Origin: an uncultured Odoribacter sp.
GTDB lineage: Bacteria; Bacteroidota; Bacteroidia; Bacteroidales; Marinifilaceae
Assembly (NCBI GenBank): GCA_910588375.1
Contig: CAJUQA010000015.1
Span: 1-64,000, forward strand
Length of the DNA: 64,000 bases
Reading direction: 5' to 3'
Shown: piece by piece, positions 34,815 to 44,137 of the stretch
Numbering within the stretch: position 1 is the first letter of the stretch
How the letters are laid out: every line of letters begins with the position of its first letter
Notes under the pieces: model-generated
Seen by the model: the letters and a program-made list of their open reading frames with translations, nothing else
Database searches by the model: none
What the model was told of the DNA's origin: nothing
Translations under genes and position numbers: made by a program

Positions 34815-36158
34815 TTATTTATCCGGAATGGCATTCACCTTCTCCTTAAACAATTCGCCCCGTTGCTCGTAATTTTTAAACAAATCGAAACTGGCACAAC
34901 ACGGCGACAGTAAAACCGTATCTCCGGTCATCGCATACCTGCGACACGCCCCTATCGTTTCGTCCAGACTGTGAGTATCCACCACTTCACACAAAGATGA
35001 AAAATTCTCCACCAACTTCCGGTTATCCACTCCCATGCAAACCAATACTTTCACCTTCTCCTTCACCAACGGGAACAAGACACTGTAATCGTTGCCCTTA
35101 TCCGTTCCCCCGGCAATCCACACCACCGGAGCCGTCATACTATCCAAAGCATACCACGCCGAATCGACATTCGTCGCCTTGGAGTCATTGATATAGGTAA
35201 CGCCCTGTTTCACCGCCACCGTCTCCAAACGATGCTCCACCTGCGGAAAGCTTTTCAGTCCCCGACGGATAGCATCATCGGTCAGCCCTATCCGGAGGCA
35301 CACCAAAATAGCCGCCATGGCATTATACACATTGTGCCTGCCCCGAATGCTGATATCCGCTTTGTCCACCGAAAAACGTCTGCCTTCCCACTGGACGACC
35401 ACGGTGTTCCCCTCCATGTGAGCCCCGTTTTTCAACGGCTCTGTTCCATACGTAAAACCCGCACAGGACGGAACCGGCTTCAATATCTCCACTCTCTCCC
35501 GCACCACATCGCAATCCATGCCGTATATAAACATGCCGTCGGCATCCATGTTCTGCAAAATCCGGAACTTGGCATCAGCGTAATTCTCAAATTTATGGTC
35601 ATAACGATCCAAATGGTCGGGCGTAATATTGGTAATCACCGCCACATCCGCCTTGAAACGAAACATACCGTCCAACTGGAAACTCGACAATTCCACGACA
35701 TATACCTCGTGCGCCTGCTCTGCGACCTGTGCCGCCAGACTCTTTCCCACGTTCCCCGCCAATCCGGCATCCACTCCCGCCTGCGATAATATGTGATGTG
35801 TAAGTAACGTAGTCGTTGTCTTCCCGTTACTTCCCGTAATGCAAATCATCCGGGCATCGGTATGTCTCCCAGCAAACTCGATTTCCGAAATCACTTCCGT
35901 GCCGCTTTCCCGTAACCGCACAATCATTGGCACCGTATCGGGAATACCAGGACTTTTCACCACAATATCCGCTCCAAAAATCCGACTCTCCGTATGCTGT
36001 CCCTCCTCAAAATCAATCCCCGCATGAGTCAGAATATCCTTGTATTCGGGTTCTATCCGTCCCTTATCCGACAGAAAAACATCATATCCTAACTTTCTGC
36101 CCAGCAAAGCGGCTCCCGTTCCGCTCTCCTTCCCGCCTAAAATAACCAAACGTTTCAT
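34815..36158 (-). CDS. murD: UDP-N-acetylmuramoyl-L-alanine-D-glutamate ligase
   Basis: Mur ligase adding D-Glu to UDP-MurNAc-L-Ala. It has the N-terminal dinucleotide-like LVILGGKESGTGAALLGR, the ATP loop ITGSNGKTTTTLL (about 109-121), the metal/substrate segment ITPDHLDRYDHKFENYADAK in pieces, and WIAGGTDKGNDY near the C-terminus, which is typical of MurD. Length 447 is normal. It lies 13 bases after mraY. Confidence 0.97.
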   Translation of the reverse strand: MKRLVILGGKESGTGAALLGRKLGYDVFLSDKGRIEPEYKDILTHAGIDFEEGQHTESRIFGADIVVKSPGIPDTVPMIVRLRESGTEVISEIEFAGRHTDARMICITGSNGKTTTTLLTHHILSQAGVDAGLAGNVGKSLAAQVAEQAHEVYVVELSSFQLDGMFRFKADVAVITNITPDHLDRYDHKFENYADAKFRILQNMDADGMFIYGMDCDVVRERVEILKPVPSCAGFTYGTEPLKNGAHMEGNTVVVQWEGRRFSVDKADISIRGRHNVYNAMAAILVCLRIGLTDDAIRRGLKSFPQVEHRLETVAVKQGVTYINDSKATNVDSAWYALDSMTAPVVWIAGGTDKGNDYSVLFPLVKEKVKVLVCMGVDNRKLVENFSSLCEVVDTHSLDETIGACRRYAMTGDTVLLSPCCASFDLFKNYEQRGELFKEKVNAIPDK

Positions 36159-36171
36159 GGTCCTATTTCTT

Positions 36172-37422
36172 TTATCTTATTTTCAACGTTACAATAGTAA
36201 GTACCGCAAGAATAATCCCAACAATCCAGAAACGGGTCACAATCTTCGGTTCCGGAATCCCTTTTTTCTGAAAATGGTGGTGCAGCGGTGCCATCAGAAA
36301 AATCCGCCGCCCCTCTCCGAATTTCTTCTTTGTATATTTGAAATAGCTGACCTGCATCACCACCGACAGGTTTTCCATGAGGAAAATACCACAAAGGATG
36401 GGTATCAGTAACTCTTTATGAATCATGATGGCAAACACAGCGATAATACCGCCCAGGGACAAACTGCCCGTGTCCCCCATGAATACCTGTGCCGGAAAAG
36501 AATTATACCACAAAAAGCCGATGGTCGCCCCGATAAAAGCGGCCCCGAACACCACCAGCTCCCCGGAATGGGGAATATACATGATATTCAGATAATCCGC
36601 ATACATCATATTTCCAGAGACATATGCCAATATGCCCAACGTAACTCCCGCCAATGCAGATGTACCGGTCGCCAGACCATCCAATCCGTCCGTCAGATTG
36701 GCTCCATTCGACACTGCCGTCACAATCAATATGGTGATGATGACAAACACCAACCAGCCCAAACCCTCCGAATATTTACCTGCCCAGGAAGTAAACCAGG
36801 CATAATCAAACTCATTATTTTTAAAAAAAGGTATCGTCGTCCGGGTCGATTTCACATCCTTTGTCAAAGCCTTCGGCATATTCTCCCCTTCAAACCCTTC
36901 ATCCACCACACTGGTCACGCGGCCGATTTCAGAAATGCTCACCCGCTCCCTAACCACAACGTCATCGCTGACATAGAGGGTAATACCGACAATCAGCCCC
37001 AGCCCCACCTGACCGATAACCTTAAAACGCCCCTTCAAGCCCTCTTTGTGCTTACGGAACACCTTTATATAATCATCGGCAAAACCGATAGCCCCTAACC
37101 AAATGGTAGAGATAATCATCAGCTGAATATAAATGTTGTCCAGACGGGCAAACAGCAACACCGGAATCAATATCGACAACAGGATAATAATACCCCCCAT
37201 CGTCGGTGTTCCCTTTTTCTGCATCTGCCCCTCCAGCCCTAAATCCCGGATTTCTTCCCCAATCTGCTGTTTCTGCAAAATACGGATTACCCTTTTACCG
37301 ATAATCGTCGCCAGCAACAACGAAAGAATAATGGCACACGCCGAACGGAACGTGATGTAATGGAACATACCTGCTCCGGGAAAATCCAACTCATCCAGAT
37401 ACTTAAAAAGATAATACAACAT
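36172..37422 (-). CDS. mraY: Phospho-MurNAc-pentapeptide transferase MraY
   Basis: Ten-helix integral membrane enzyme making lipid I from UDP-MurNAc-pentapeptide and undecaprenyl phosphate. It shows GTPTMGGIIIL, the acidic loop GFADDYIKVFRKHKEGLKGR (in two parts), NLTDGLDGLATG and the C-terminal APLHHHFQKKGIPE, all active-site signatures. At 416 residues it is longer than E. coli MraY (360) because of an inserted loop at about 155-215, as in other Bacteroidetes. Confidence 0.97.
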   Translation of the reverse strand: MLYYLFKYLDELDFPGAGMFHYITFRSACAIILSLLLATIIGKRVIRILQKQQIGEEIRDLGLEGQMQKKGTPTMGGIIILLSILIPVLLFARLDNIYIQLMIISTIWLGAIGFADDYIKVFRKHKEGLKGRFKVIGQVGLGLIVGITLYVSDDVVVRERVSISEIGRVTSVVDEGFEGENMPKALTKDVKSTRTTIPFFKNNEFDYAWFTSWAGKYSEGLGWLVFVIITILIVTAVSNGANLTDGLDGLATGTSALAGVTLGILAYVSGNMMYADYLNIMYIPHSGELVVFGAAFIGATIGFLWYNSFPAQVFMGDTGSLSLGGIIAVFAIMIHKELLIPILCGIFLMENLSVVMQVSYFKYTKKKFGEGRRIFLMAPLHHHFQKKGIPEPKIVTRFWIVGIILAVLTIVTLKIR

Positions 37423-37442
37423 ACCGATTAAAATTGAAAATC

Positions 37443-38897
37443 CTACATATTAAAAACTTCATTCACCACCTCTTTATCGTCGAAATGATGCTTCACTCCT
37501 TTTATCTCCTGATAATTCTCATGTCCTTTGCCGGCAATCAACACTATATCCCCCTTGGATGCCAGCATCAATGCCGTACGGATAGCCTCCCGGCGGTCGG
37601 TGATAGACAACACCTTATTCTTATACTCCTCTTTCACCCCTGCCCGCATATCCGCCAAAATAGCTTCCGGCTCCTCACTGCGGGGGTTATCGGACGTCAG
37701 TATCACCCGATCGCTATACCGACAAGCGGCATCCGCCATTTCCGGACGTTTCGTCTTGTCCCGGTCTCCGCCGGCACCAACCACCGTAATGACTACATTG
37801 TTTTTCCCCTTCAACCCTTTGATAGTTGAAAGCACATTCTCCACCGCATCGGGCGTGTGGGCATAATCCACAACTGCCACCACCCCTTCTTTAGACATAA
37901 TCGTCTCAAAACGACCGGACACCGGCACCAGCAAACTCATACACCGCAACACCTCCTCCTTGTCCAAGCCCAATAAACAGGCGGAAGCATACACTGCCAA
38001 CAAATTATAAGCATTGAAATCGCCCGTAAACTTAGTCCACACCTCTTTGTCGTCCAACAACAACAGCGTACCGTCCAAGTGCTTCTCTACCACCTTGGCG
38101 TTAAAATCCGCCAAAGTCCGGCAAGAATAGGTGAAACGCCGTGCCGCCGTGTTCTGCAACATCACCGGTCCGTTTTTATCATCGGCATTCGTCAAGGCAA
38201 ACGCCTCTTTTTTCAGACCGTCAAAAAAAGCCTTTTTCGCTTCTATATAAGCTTTAAACGTCTTGTGATAATCCAAATGATCATGGGTAATGTTTGAAAA
38301 AACGGCTCCGTCGAAATCCAGTCCGGCAATCCGTTTCTGATGAATGGAGTGCGAACTCACTTCCATAAAACAATATTCACATCCCGCATCCACCATTCTT
38401 TTCAGATACCCGTTCAACTCCACAGCATCGGGCGTCGTATGGGTAGAAGGGCATTTCTCATCATCCACATAATTACAAACGGTCGAAAGCAGTCCCGCCT
38501 TTTTTCCCAACAAACGCACAAGGTCGTATAACAAGGTCGCGGTAGTGGTTTTCCCATTCGTACCCGTCACACCGACCAATTTCATTTTCCGGGAAGGGTT
38601 CCCGTAAAAATTAGCCACTATCTTTCCCAATGCATCGGAAGAATCCGCCACCTTCACATAACACACTCCCTCTGCCAACACAGCAGGCAACTCCTCGCAA
38701 ATCACCCCCGTTACGCCGGCTTCCGTCGCTTTCTGAATAAAAGCATGTCCGTCAACACTCACCCCTCGCTGAGCCACAAACACATCGTTTTTTCCAACTT
38801 TCCGGGAATCGAAATGAACCGTATTCACCTGAATATCAACATCCCCGTGAATCTCCTCATAAACTACTCCTTGTAATAAATCCTTTAACTTTTCCAT
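37443..38897 (-). CDS. murE: UDP-MurNAc-tripeptide synthetase (meso-DAP type)
   Basis: Ligase adding the third amino acid to UDP-MurNAc-L-Ala-D-Glu. It has the ATP loop VGVTGTNGKTTTATLL and MEVSSHSIHQKRI. The substrate motif DNPRSEEP (about residue 400) contains DNPR, which marks the meso-diaminopimelate-specific group, so the wall is expected to be DAP type. Length 484 is normal. It follows ftsI by 22 bases. Confidence 0.97.
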   Translation of the reverse strand: MEKLKDLLQGVVYEEIHGDVDIQVNTVHFDSRKVGKNDVFVAQRGVSVDGHAFIQKATEAGVTGVICEELPAVLAEGVCYVKVADSSDALGKIVANFYGNPSRKMKLVGVTGTNGKTTTATLLYDLVRLLGKKAGLLSTVCNYVDDEKCPSTHTTPDAVELNGYLKRMVDAGCEYCFMEVSSHSIHQKRIAGLDFDGAVFSNITHDHLDYHKTFKAYIEAKKAFFDGLKKEAFALTNADDKNGPVMLQNTAARRFTYSCRTLADFNAKVVEKHLDGTLLLLDDKEVWTKFTGDFNAYNLLAVYASACLLGLDKEEVLRCMSLLVPVSGRFETIMSKEGVVAVVDYAHTPDAVENVLSTIKGLKGKNNVVITVVGAGGDRDKTKRPEMADAACRYSDRVILTSDNPRSEEPEAILADMRAGVKEEYKNKVLSITDRREAIRTALMLASKGDIVLIAGKGHENYQEIKGVKHHFDDKEVVNEVFNM

Positions 38898-38919
38898 CGC
38901 AGGCTACTATTTAAACACT

Positions 38920-41025
38920 CTATCGCAACTCTATCTGAATAAATGCCCCCTCCCGGACATCCTGACCAGGCGTCAACGACTGACGCTGCACCATCCCCTC
39001 ACCGACAACCCCTACCTTCAATCCCGCATTCTCCAAGACAAACAACGCATCGCGCAATCCCATCCCCTTTACATTCGGTACCACAGAATTATTAATCCGT
39101 CGAGGCTTCAACACCACATTTTCCCCCTCTCCGCTCGCCGTAATCACCCAATCATTCTCCTCCACATCTGCCTTGCCGTCGAGCTCCAGCCCCAAACCGT
39201 CAAATATTTTCCCGAAATCAGTCTTCAATCCGTTCTTACTCACCGGCAATGTCCTTTCCGCCGCCCTCTGCTGCTCTCCGTATTGCCGATAAGCAATGGA
39301 ATACACCTTATCGGCAATCTCCCGGAAAACCGGGCTGGACACCTGCGCAGCGTAAAACCCTTTCGACAACGACGGATTATCTATCACCACAATACAAGAA
39401 TACAGCGGTGCATCCGCCGGGAAAAAACCCACAAAACTCGCCCGGTACTTCCGGATACCGTATCCTTGCGTTCCCGTAGCAATACGGGCCGTACCCGTTT
39501 TCCCTGCTATCCGATACTTATCCGTCCGAATATTACGGGCTGTACCGTTTTCCACCACACCTTCCAACATATCCTGTATTTTCTTCAACGTACCCCGACT
39601 GCATATTCTTCCTCCCACCTCTTCCGGTTCAAATGACTTAATCACCCTCCCGCGATTCCGAATTTCCTTTACAAACCGCGGCCGCATACGCTGACCGTCG
39701 TTCGCAATGGCATTATAAAAAGCCAATACCTGCAAAGGGGTAATCTTCAGCTCATAACCAATACTCATCCATGGCAGGGTTATCCCCGTCCAATCCTTAT
39801 CGCCCGGATGTTTAATGTAAGGTTCCCCCTCCCCCTTCAGACTCACCCCCAATTTCTTATCCAAATCCAAACCACACCAGCGATTCACGAAACGCTCTGG
39901 CTGCTTTCTATAATGATCGTACACAATCTTGGCAATACCGTTGGAAGAAGTTTCAAAAACATGCTGCACGGTAATTTTCCCCGGCTTTTTATTATCGGAA
40001 TCGGTCAGGTAATTGTCATAAAACTGATACCTTCCAGTTCCACCCAAATCCACCGTATCGCCTGGCTCAACATACCCATCCTCCAATAAAGCAATCATAG
40101 ATGCCGCCTTTATCACGGATCCCGGTTCCCCCGCATCTCCAATGGCATAATTCATACTCTCCCGGTAGGTACCCGTCGAAGTGCGGGTCAGATTTGCTAT
40201 CGCCTTGACATCCCCTGTCTTAACTTCCATCAATATTGCAGAGCCCTTATTCGCCTCAAACTTCTCCAACTGCCGCAACAGGGCATTCTGTACAATATCC
40301 TGATAATCTACATCGATAGTCGTAATCACATCATTCCCGTCCTCCGGCTCCTCCACTGTCACAGGCACCCACGTCCCGGACATCATCTGTTTCACACTCC
40401 GCCCCGGAATCCCCTTCAACTCATTCTCAAAAGCTCCTTCAAGCCCAACCCGTCCTTCAAAACTCCCGTCATCCGACTCATTCAGATACCCTATTGTACG
40501 GCTTGCCAAATTGACATGCGGTTGTAAACGCGTACTGCTCATCACCTCTATCAATCCACCTTTATTTTTCCCCAACCGGAAAATCGGGAACTCACGGATT
40601 TTCTTCAGCTCGGTATAGGAAACCTTTCGCTTGTTCAGCAAATAATAACGATATTGCGATGTTTTGGCAGCTCTTAAACGCTTCCTATAAAAAGCGGCAC
40701 TTTCGTCCTTAAAAAAATTCGACAAACACAAAGCCAAACTATCCACTCCTGCCCGAAAAACCTCCTCCGATACCACCTTCCAATCCACATGCAATTCATA
40801 ATAAGGCACAGAACTTGCTAATATCCTGCCGTCAACTGCACATATATCCCCCCGGTTAGGCGCCACCTCAAAATCCTTCACCCTCACCGAACCGGATTGG
40901 TTTCTCCACTTCTCTCCTTCCCACATCTGCACATGAAGGGCTTTCACTACGATCAGCGTAGCAAGCAGCATCATCAGAATGTAAACCATCCCGATACGCC
41001 ACACGATTTCCCCCTTCATCGACAT
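38920..41025 (-). CDS. ftsI: Septal transpeptidase FtsI (PBP2/3 class) with PASTA domain
   Basis: Class B penicillin-binding protein of 701 residues. One N-terminal membrane anchor (IVWRIGMVYILMMLLATLIVV) is followed by a dimerisation domain with RGDICAVDGRILASSVPYYEL in pieces. The transpeptidase domain has SVIK (active-site Ser near residue 303), SSN (about 360) and KTGTARIATG (about 512). A single C-terminal PASTA domain (about 640-701, VPNVKGMGLRDALFVLENAG) follows. It crosslinks septal peptidoglycan with FtsW, and lies between ftsL and murE. Confidence 0.96.
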   Translation of the reverse strand: MSMKGEIVWRIGMVYILMMLLATLIVVKALHVQMWEGEKWRNQSGSVRVKDFEVAPNRGDICAVDGRILASSVPYYELHVDWKVVSEEVFRAGVDSLALCLSNFFKDESAAFYRKRLRAAKTSQYRYYLLNKRKVSYTELKKIREFPIFRLGKNKGGLIEVMSSTRLQPHVNLASRTIGYLNESDDGSFEGRVGLEGAFENELKGIPGRSVKQMMSGTWVPVTVEEPEDGNDVITTIDVDYQDIVQNALLRQLEKFEANKGSAILMEVKTGDVKAIANLTRTSTGTYRESMNYAIGDAGEPGSVIKAASMIALLEDGYVEPGDTVDLGGTGRYQFYDNYLTDSDNKKPGKITVQHVFETSSNGIAKIVYDHYRKQPERFVNRWCGLDLDKKLGVSLKGEGEPYIKHPGDKDWTGITLPWMSIGYELKITPLQVLAFYNAIANDGQRMRPRFVKEIRNRGRVIKSFEPEEVGGRICSRGTLKKIQDMLEGVVENGTARNIRTDKYRIAGKTGTARIATGTQGYGIRKYRASFVGFFPADAPLYSCIVVIDNPSLSKGFYAAQVSSPVFREIADKVYSIAYRQYGEQQRAAERTLPVSKNGLKTDFGKIFDGLGLELDGKADVEENDWVITASGEGENVVLKPRRINNSVVPNVKGMGLRDALFVLENAGLKVGVVGEGMVQRQSLTPGQDVREGAFIQIELR

Positions 41026-41029
41026 AATC

Positions 41030-41404
41030 TTACCTCTTATATATTTTTACAGGAGGCTCCTTACTCTCCTCCAATTCCAACCCCTCTTCATTCACCCGCC
41101 TTTTCACCTCCGATTGTTTACTGATAAACATCAACTGGGCGGCAGTCGTGATGGACTCAAAGCGCAAATCCCTCACTTCCCGTTCCATCGCCACCTTTTT
41201 CTTATATAATTTCTCTGTGCTATATCCGTTTGCGATGTAAAAAATACCCAAAAACGTCAGAAAAAGAATAAACATTATATTCCGCCGAATCACCTTATCC
41301 GCCAGAATACGGCCGTCAAGCAGCTCTTTGACCGAAGTCCCGACCGTCTCTTTCAGTTCTTCCTTGGGAGAAATAAACTCCTTTGTCTTATTAAACAACC
41401 CCAT
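41030..41404 (-). CDS. FtsL-like divisome protein
   Basis: A 124-residue bitopic protein: an N-terminal cytosolic part (about 1-40), one membrane segment (IMFILFLTFLGIFYIANG, about 43-60), then a periplasmic heptad-like helix (LYKKKVAMEREVRDLRFE). The position between rsmH and ftsI and the 4-base gap to ftsI identify it as the Bacteroidetes FtsL equivalent, which would pair with an FtsB-like coiled coil. Sequence similarity to E. coli FtsL is not visible by eye. Confidence 0.85.
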   Translation of the reverse strand: MGLFNKTKEFISPKEELKETVGTSVKELLDGRILADKVIRRNIMFILFLTFLGIFYIANGYSTEKLYKKKVAMEREVRDLRFESITTAAQLMFISKQSEVKRRVNEEGLELEESKEPPVKIYKR

Positions 41405-41416
41405 GGCTTTATCGTT

Positions 41417-42334
41417 TTAGTTCTCCGACCTGCGGGCAATACGCAATTTCGCACTTCTTGCCCGAGGATTCCTCTCCGTCTCTTCTTCCGACGGCACAAT
41501 AATTTTCCGATTGACCAACTCAAAATCATTGGCAACATGCCCGTATATCAAATCCTTCTCCTCTCTCCCTTCCACATTTCCGGTTTTAAAAAAATTCTTT
41601 ACAATCCGGTCCTCCAAAGAGTGATACGTAATGACCACCAAACGCCCTTCGGGCTTCAACACCTGCACCGTCTGCTCCAGCATCTCTTTCAAAGCATCCA
41701 GTTCGCCGTTTACTTCTATCCGCAACGCCTGATACACCTTTGCCAGATATTTTTTCTCTTTCATTTTCGGCACACAGGGCAATATCGCCTGATATAAATC
41801 GTCCGAAGAAACAATCTCTTTCGTCTGGCGGGCTTTCAGTATCAGAGCGACCAATCTCCCGGCATTTTCAACCTCCCCGTAATTTCGGAACAACCCCACA
41901 AGCTCTTCTTCCGGATAACTATTCAGCACATCCGAAGCTTTCAGCCGGCTCCTGCGGTTCATACGCATATCCAACTCCGCATCAAAACGGAACGAAAATC
42001 CCCGTTCCGCTTCATCAAATTCATGTGAAGAAACACCCAAATCCGCTAAAATCCCATCCACCTTGCCCCAACCGTAATAACGAACAAAATTCCGCAAATA
42101 CCTGAAATTATGATTCACAAAAACAAAACGGTCGTCCTCCGGCACATTTGCCAAAGCATCCTCATCCTGGTCAAATCCCATCAGTCTTCCCCCTTTCAAA
42201 TGCTTCAATATCTCCCGCGAATGCCCTCCGCCACCGAACGTCAGGTCCAGATAATCCCCCTCGGGTCTGATTGCCAACCCATCTATCGACTCTTTCAACA
42301 AAACCGGCACATGATATTCCGTCATATCCTTCAC
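41417..42334 (-). CDS. rsmH: 16S rRNA m4C1402 methyltransferase RsmH (MraW)
   Basis: SAM-dependent enzyme that N4-methylates C1402 of 16S rRNA. It begins YHVPVLLKESIDGL, followed by the SAM loop YLDLTFGGGGHSREIL. It later has GILADLGVSSHEFDEAERGFS and the C-terminal LVVITYHSLEDRIVKNFF, all family signatures. Length 305 is standard. It lies between mraZ (4 bases) and ftsL (12 bases). Confidence 0.97.
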   Translation of the reverse strand: MKDMTEYHVPVLLKESIDGLAIRPEGDYLDLTFGGGGHSREILKHLKGGRLMGFDQDEDALANVPEDDRFVFVNHNFRYLRNFVRYYGWGKVDGILADLGVSSHEFDEAERGFSFRFDAELDMRMNRRSRLKASDVLNSYPEEELVGLFRNYGEVENAGRLVALILKARQTKEIVSSDDLYQAILPCVPKMKEKKYLAKVYQALRIEVNGELDALKEMLEQTVQVLKPEGRLVVITYHSLEDRIVKNFFKTGNVEGREEKDLIYGHVANDFELVNRKIIVPSEEETERNPRARSAKLRIARRSEN

Positions 42335-42338
42335 CTAT

Positions 42339-42791
42339 TTACTTCCGTACATCAAAAACATTCTGGGTCAATTTCGCAAAATCCTCTCCCCCCATTTTCA
42401 CCTCATCATATTTCTTGACATCCCAAATCTCAATCTTCGCATCCTGCCCCGCCAACACAAGCTCCTTATCAATCCCTACCTCCTCCAACATCCGCTTTGG
42501 CAACAAAATACGCCCGCTGGCATCCATCTCCACCTCCTGCACCCCACGATACAACTCCCTCATAAAAGCCGCATGCCTTCGGTCAAACAAATTCAACTTG
42601 GCACGCAACGACTCTATCAACGCCTCCCACTCCTTATACGGATAAAGATCCAGCGATTCCTCAAACACACTCCGCCGCACCACAAAAGTCTCCTGCTGCA
42701 TCTCCGCCATCACCTTCCGGAAAGATACAGGCACCATCACCCGACATTTGCTGTCCGCTTTACATGAATAATCACCGATAAAAGAGGCCAT
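42339..42791 (-). CDS. mraZ: Transcriptional regulator MraZ
   Basis: First gene of the division cluster. It has two AbrB-like swapped-hairpin halves: FIGDYSCKADSKCRVMVPVSFR and MDASGRILLPKRMLEE in pieces, the second containing the DxxGR signature. Length 150 is normal. In other bacteria MraZ binds repeated TGGGN boxes upstream of its own gene and represses the cluster. A matching array is present just upstream here, so autoregulation is likely. Confidence 0.95.
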   Translation of the reverse strand: MASFIGDYSCKADSKCRVMVPVSFRKVMAEMQQETFVVRRSVFEESLDLYPYKEWEALIESLRAKLNLFDRRHAAFMRELYRGVQEVEMDASGRILLPKRMLEEVGIDKELVLAGQDAKIEIWDVKKYDEVKMGGEDFAKLTQNVFDVRK

Positions 42792-42849
42792 CGAACTTTA
42801 TATTTCCAAATAAAATATTGACTGCCAAAATCTTATCACATCACTTCTC

Positions 42850-42939
42850 TCCCAACAAAGCAGTTTTTTCAAAAGGTAAAATTAAATAAAATTCCCATGT
42901 TCTACCACTTTCTCCCACTTTTTTACACAAATCATCCCA
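42850..42939 (-). promoter_or_regulatory. Candidate MraZ box array upstream of the division cluster
   Basis: On the minus strand TGGGA (42913-42917), TGGTA (42903-42907) and TGGGA (42893-42897) are spaced exactly 10 bases, the arrangement reported for MraZ operators. Further TGGGA copies lie at 42935-42939 and 42850-42854. A loose -7-like element (TACCTTTTG) sits at about 42873-42881, so the boxes would overlap the -33 region. Confidence 0.65.
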
Positions 42940-42998
42940 TTTTAACAAATACTCCGCTTCTTTCCTTACCGTAAAATCTGAATTTTAAAATTAAATCG

Positions 42999-43006
42999 TA
43001 ATTTTG
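42999..43006 (+). promoter_or_regulatory. -7 element abutting the YIP1-like gene
   Basis: TAATTTTG matches TAnnTTTG but ends only 4 bases before the first ATG (43011). Transcription would start at or inside the start codon pair ATGATG, suggesting a leaderless mRNA. The -33 element is poor. Confidence 0.4.
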
Positions 43007-43010
43007 TCAC

Positions 43011-43592
43011 ATGATGAACAACGTGGAACTAAACTTCTGGCTTAAGCGCATCAACGGACTTTTGCTCCACCCCTCCCAAGAGTGGGGCAACATCCGGAAA
43101 GAACCGACCGAAGAGAACACTCTCTTTCGGAAATTCTTTATACCCTTTTGCATAGCGATATCAGTTGCCGTATTATTCATCAGCTTATTGCGACTGAATT
43201 TTTTCTATGCCTTAGGCTACGCACTCATCCATTTAACCTCTAATCTGACAGGAACCTATATTGTTTTCCTTCTCATCAGAGAATACCTAAATGGAAAAAG
43301 CCTTGATTCCGGAAACACAGCACTAAACTTAACCGTATTCAGTGCTGTAATCTTTCTGTTTTTCCATAGTCTGTCCGCAGCATTCGGGACTAATTTCCTG
43401 AGCCAGTTAACCGGTCTGCTCAGCCTTGTTTTTCTACGCACACTGTACACAGGCATTTACACAACCATTGACTTAAATACGAACCAAAAAACCAATTTAT
43501 TTATCATCACCAGTTTAGCTATCATTTTTATTCCGGTCATTATCCATAAACTTCTGATGATTCTGTTTCACATTCCGGTATTTAACATATAA
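43011..43592 (+). CDS. YIP1-family membrane protein
   Basis: A 193-residue protein with a soluble N-terminus containing LLLHPSQEWGNIRKEPTEE, typical of bacterial YIP1-domain proteins, followed by about five membrane helices between residues 40 and 190. Its function is unknown. It ends 2 bases before smpB and both are probably on one transcript. Two start codons are adjacent (43011 and 43014). Confidence 0.8.
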   Translation: MMNNVELNFWLKRINGLLLHPSQEWGNIRKEPTEENTLFRKFFIPFCIAISVAVLFISLLRLNFFYALGYALIHLTSNLTGTYIVFLLIREYLNGKSLDSGNTALNLTVFSAVIFLFFHSLSAAFGTNFLSQLTGLLSLVFLRTLYTGIYTTIDLNTNQKTNLFIITSLAIIFIPVIIHKLLMILFHIPVFNI

Positions 43593-43594
43593 AC

Positions 43595-44047
43595 ATGGCA
43601 CAAAACGACATCAACATAAAAAACCGGCGGGCATCTTTCGATTACGAATTCATCGAAGAATACAACGCTGGCATCATCCTCACCGGAACAGAAATAAAAT
43701 CTGTAAGAGCAGGAAAAGCCAGTCTGGTAGATTCATATTGCTATTTCAACAAAGGAGAACTTTGGGTAAAAGGCATCCACATCGCCGAATACAAACTGGG
43801 CACATACTATAATCACGACGAAAAACGGGAACGCAAACTCTTGCTTACCCGCAAGGAACTGCGCAAACTTGAAAGAAACGTCAAGGAATCCGGGCTGACA
43901 ATTGTGCCGACCAGATTATTCCTGACTGACCGAGGCTGGGCCAAAATACGCATCGCCCTGGCACGGGGAAAAAAGGTGTACGACAAACGCGAATCCCTCA
44001 AACTGAAAGATGCCAAAAAAGACATGGACCGTGCCATGAAACATTAA
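43595..44047 (+). CDS. smpB: SsrA-binding protein SmpB
   Basis: tmRNA-binding protein required for trans-translation ribosome rescue. It has the core NRRASFDYEFIEEYNAGIIL (in two parts), LTGTEIKSVRAGKASLVDSY and the basic tail GKKVYDKRESLKLKDAKKD that enters the decoding centre. Length 150 is normal. No tmRNA gene was recognised nearby. Confidence 0.97.
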   Translation: MAQNDINIKNRRASFDYEFIEEYNAGIILTGTEIKSVRAGKASLVDSYCYFNKGELWVKGIHIAEYKLGTYYNHDEKRERKLLLTRKELRKLERNVKESGLTIVPTRLFLTDRGWAKIRIALARGKKVYDKRESLKLKDAKKDMDRAMKH

Positions 44048-44067
44048 ATGTATTAAGAAACGAATAT

Positions 44068-44109
44068 ATCCTGTCCATACAGTTTCTACATAAACTATAC
44101 AGACAGGAT
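44068..44109. terminator. Bidirectional terminator between smpB and the fimbrial operon
   Basis: ATCCTGTC pairs with GACAGGAT as the outer stem and AGTTT with AAACT inside. It lies between convergent gene ends at 44047 and 44138, but the T-runs are weak. Confidence 0.6.
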
Positions 44110-44137
44110 TAATAACAAATGAGAGATATTTTAATTA

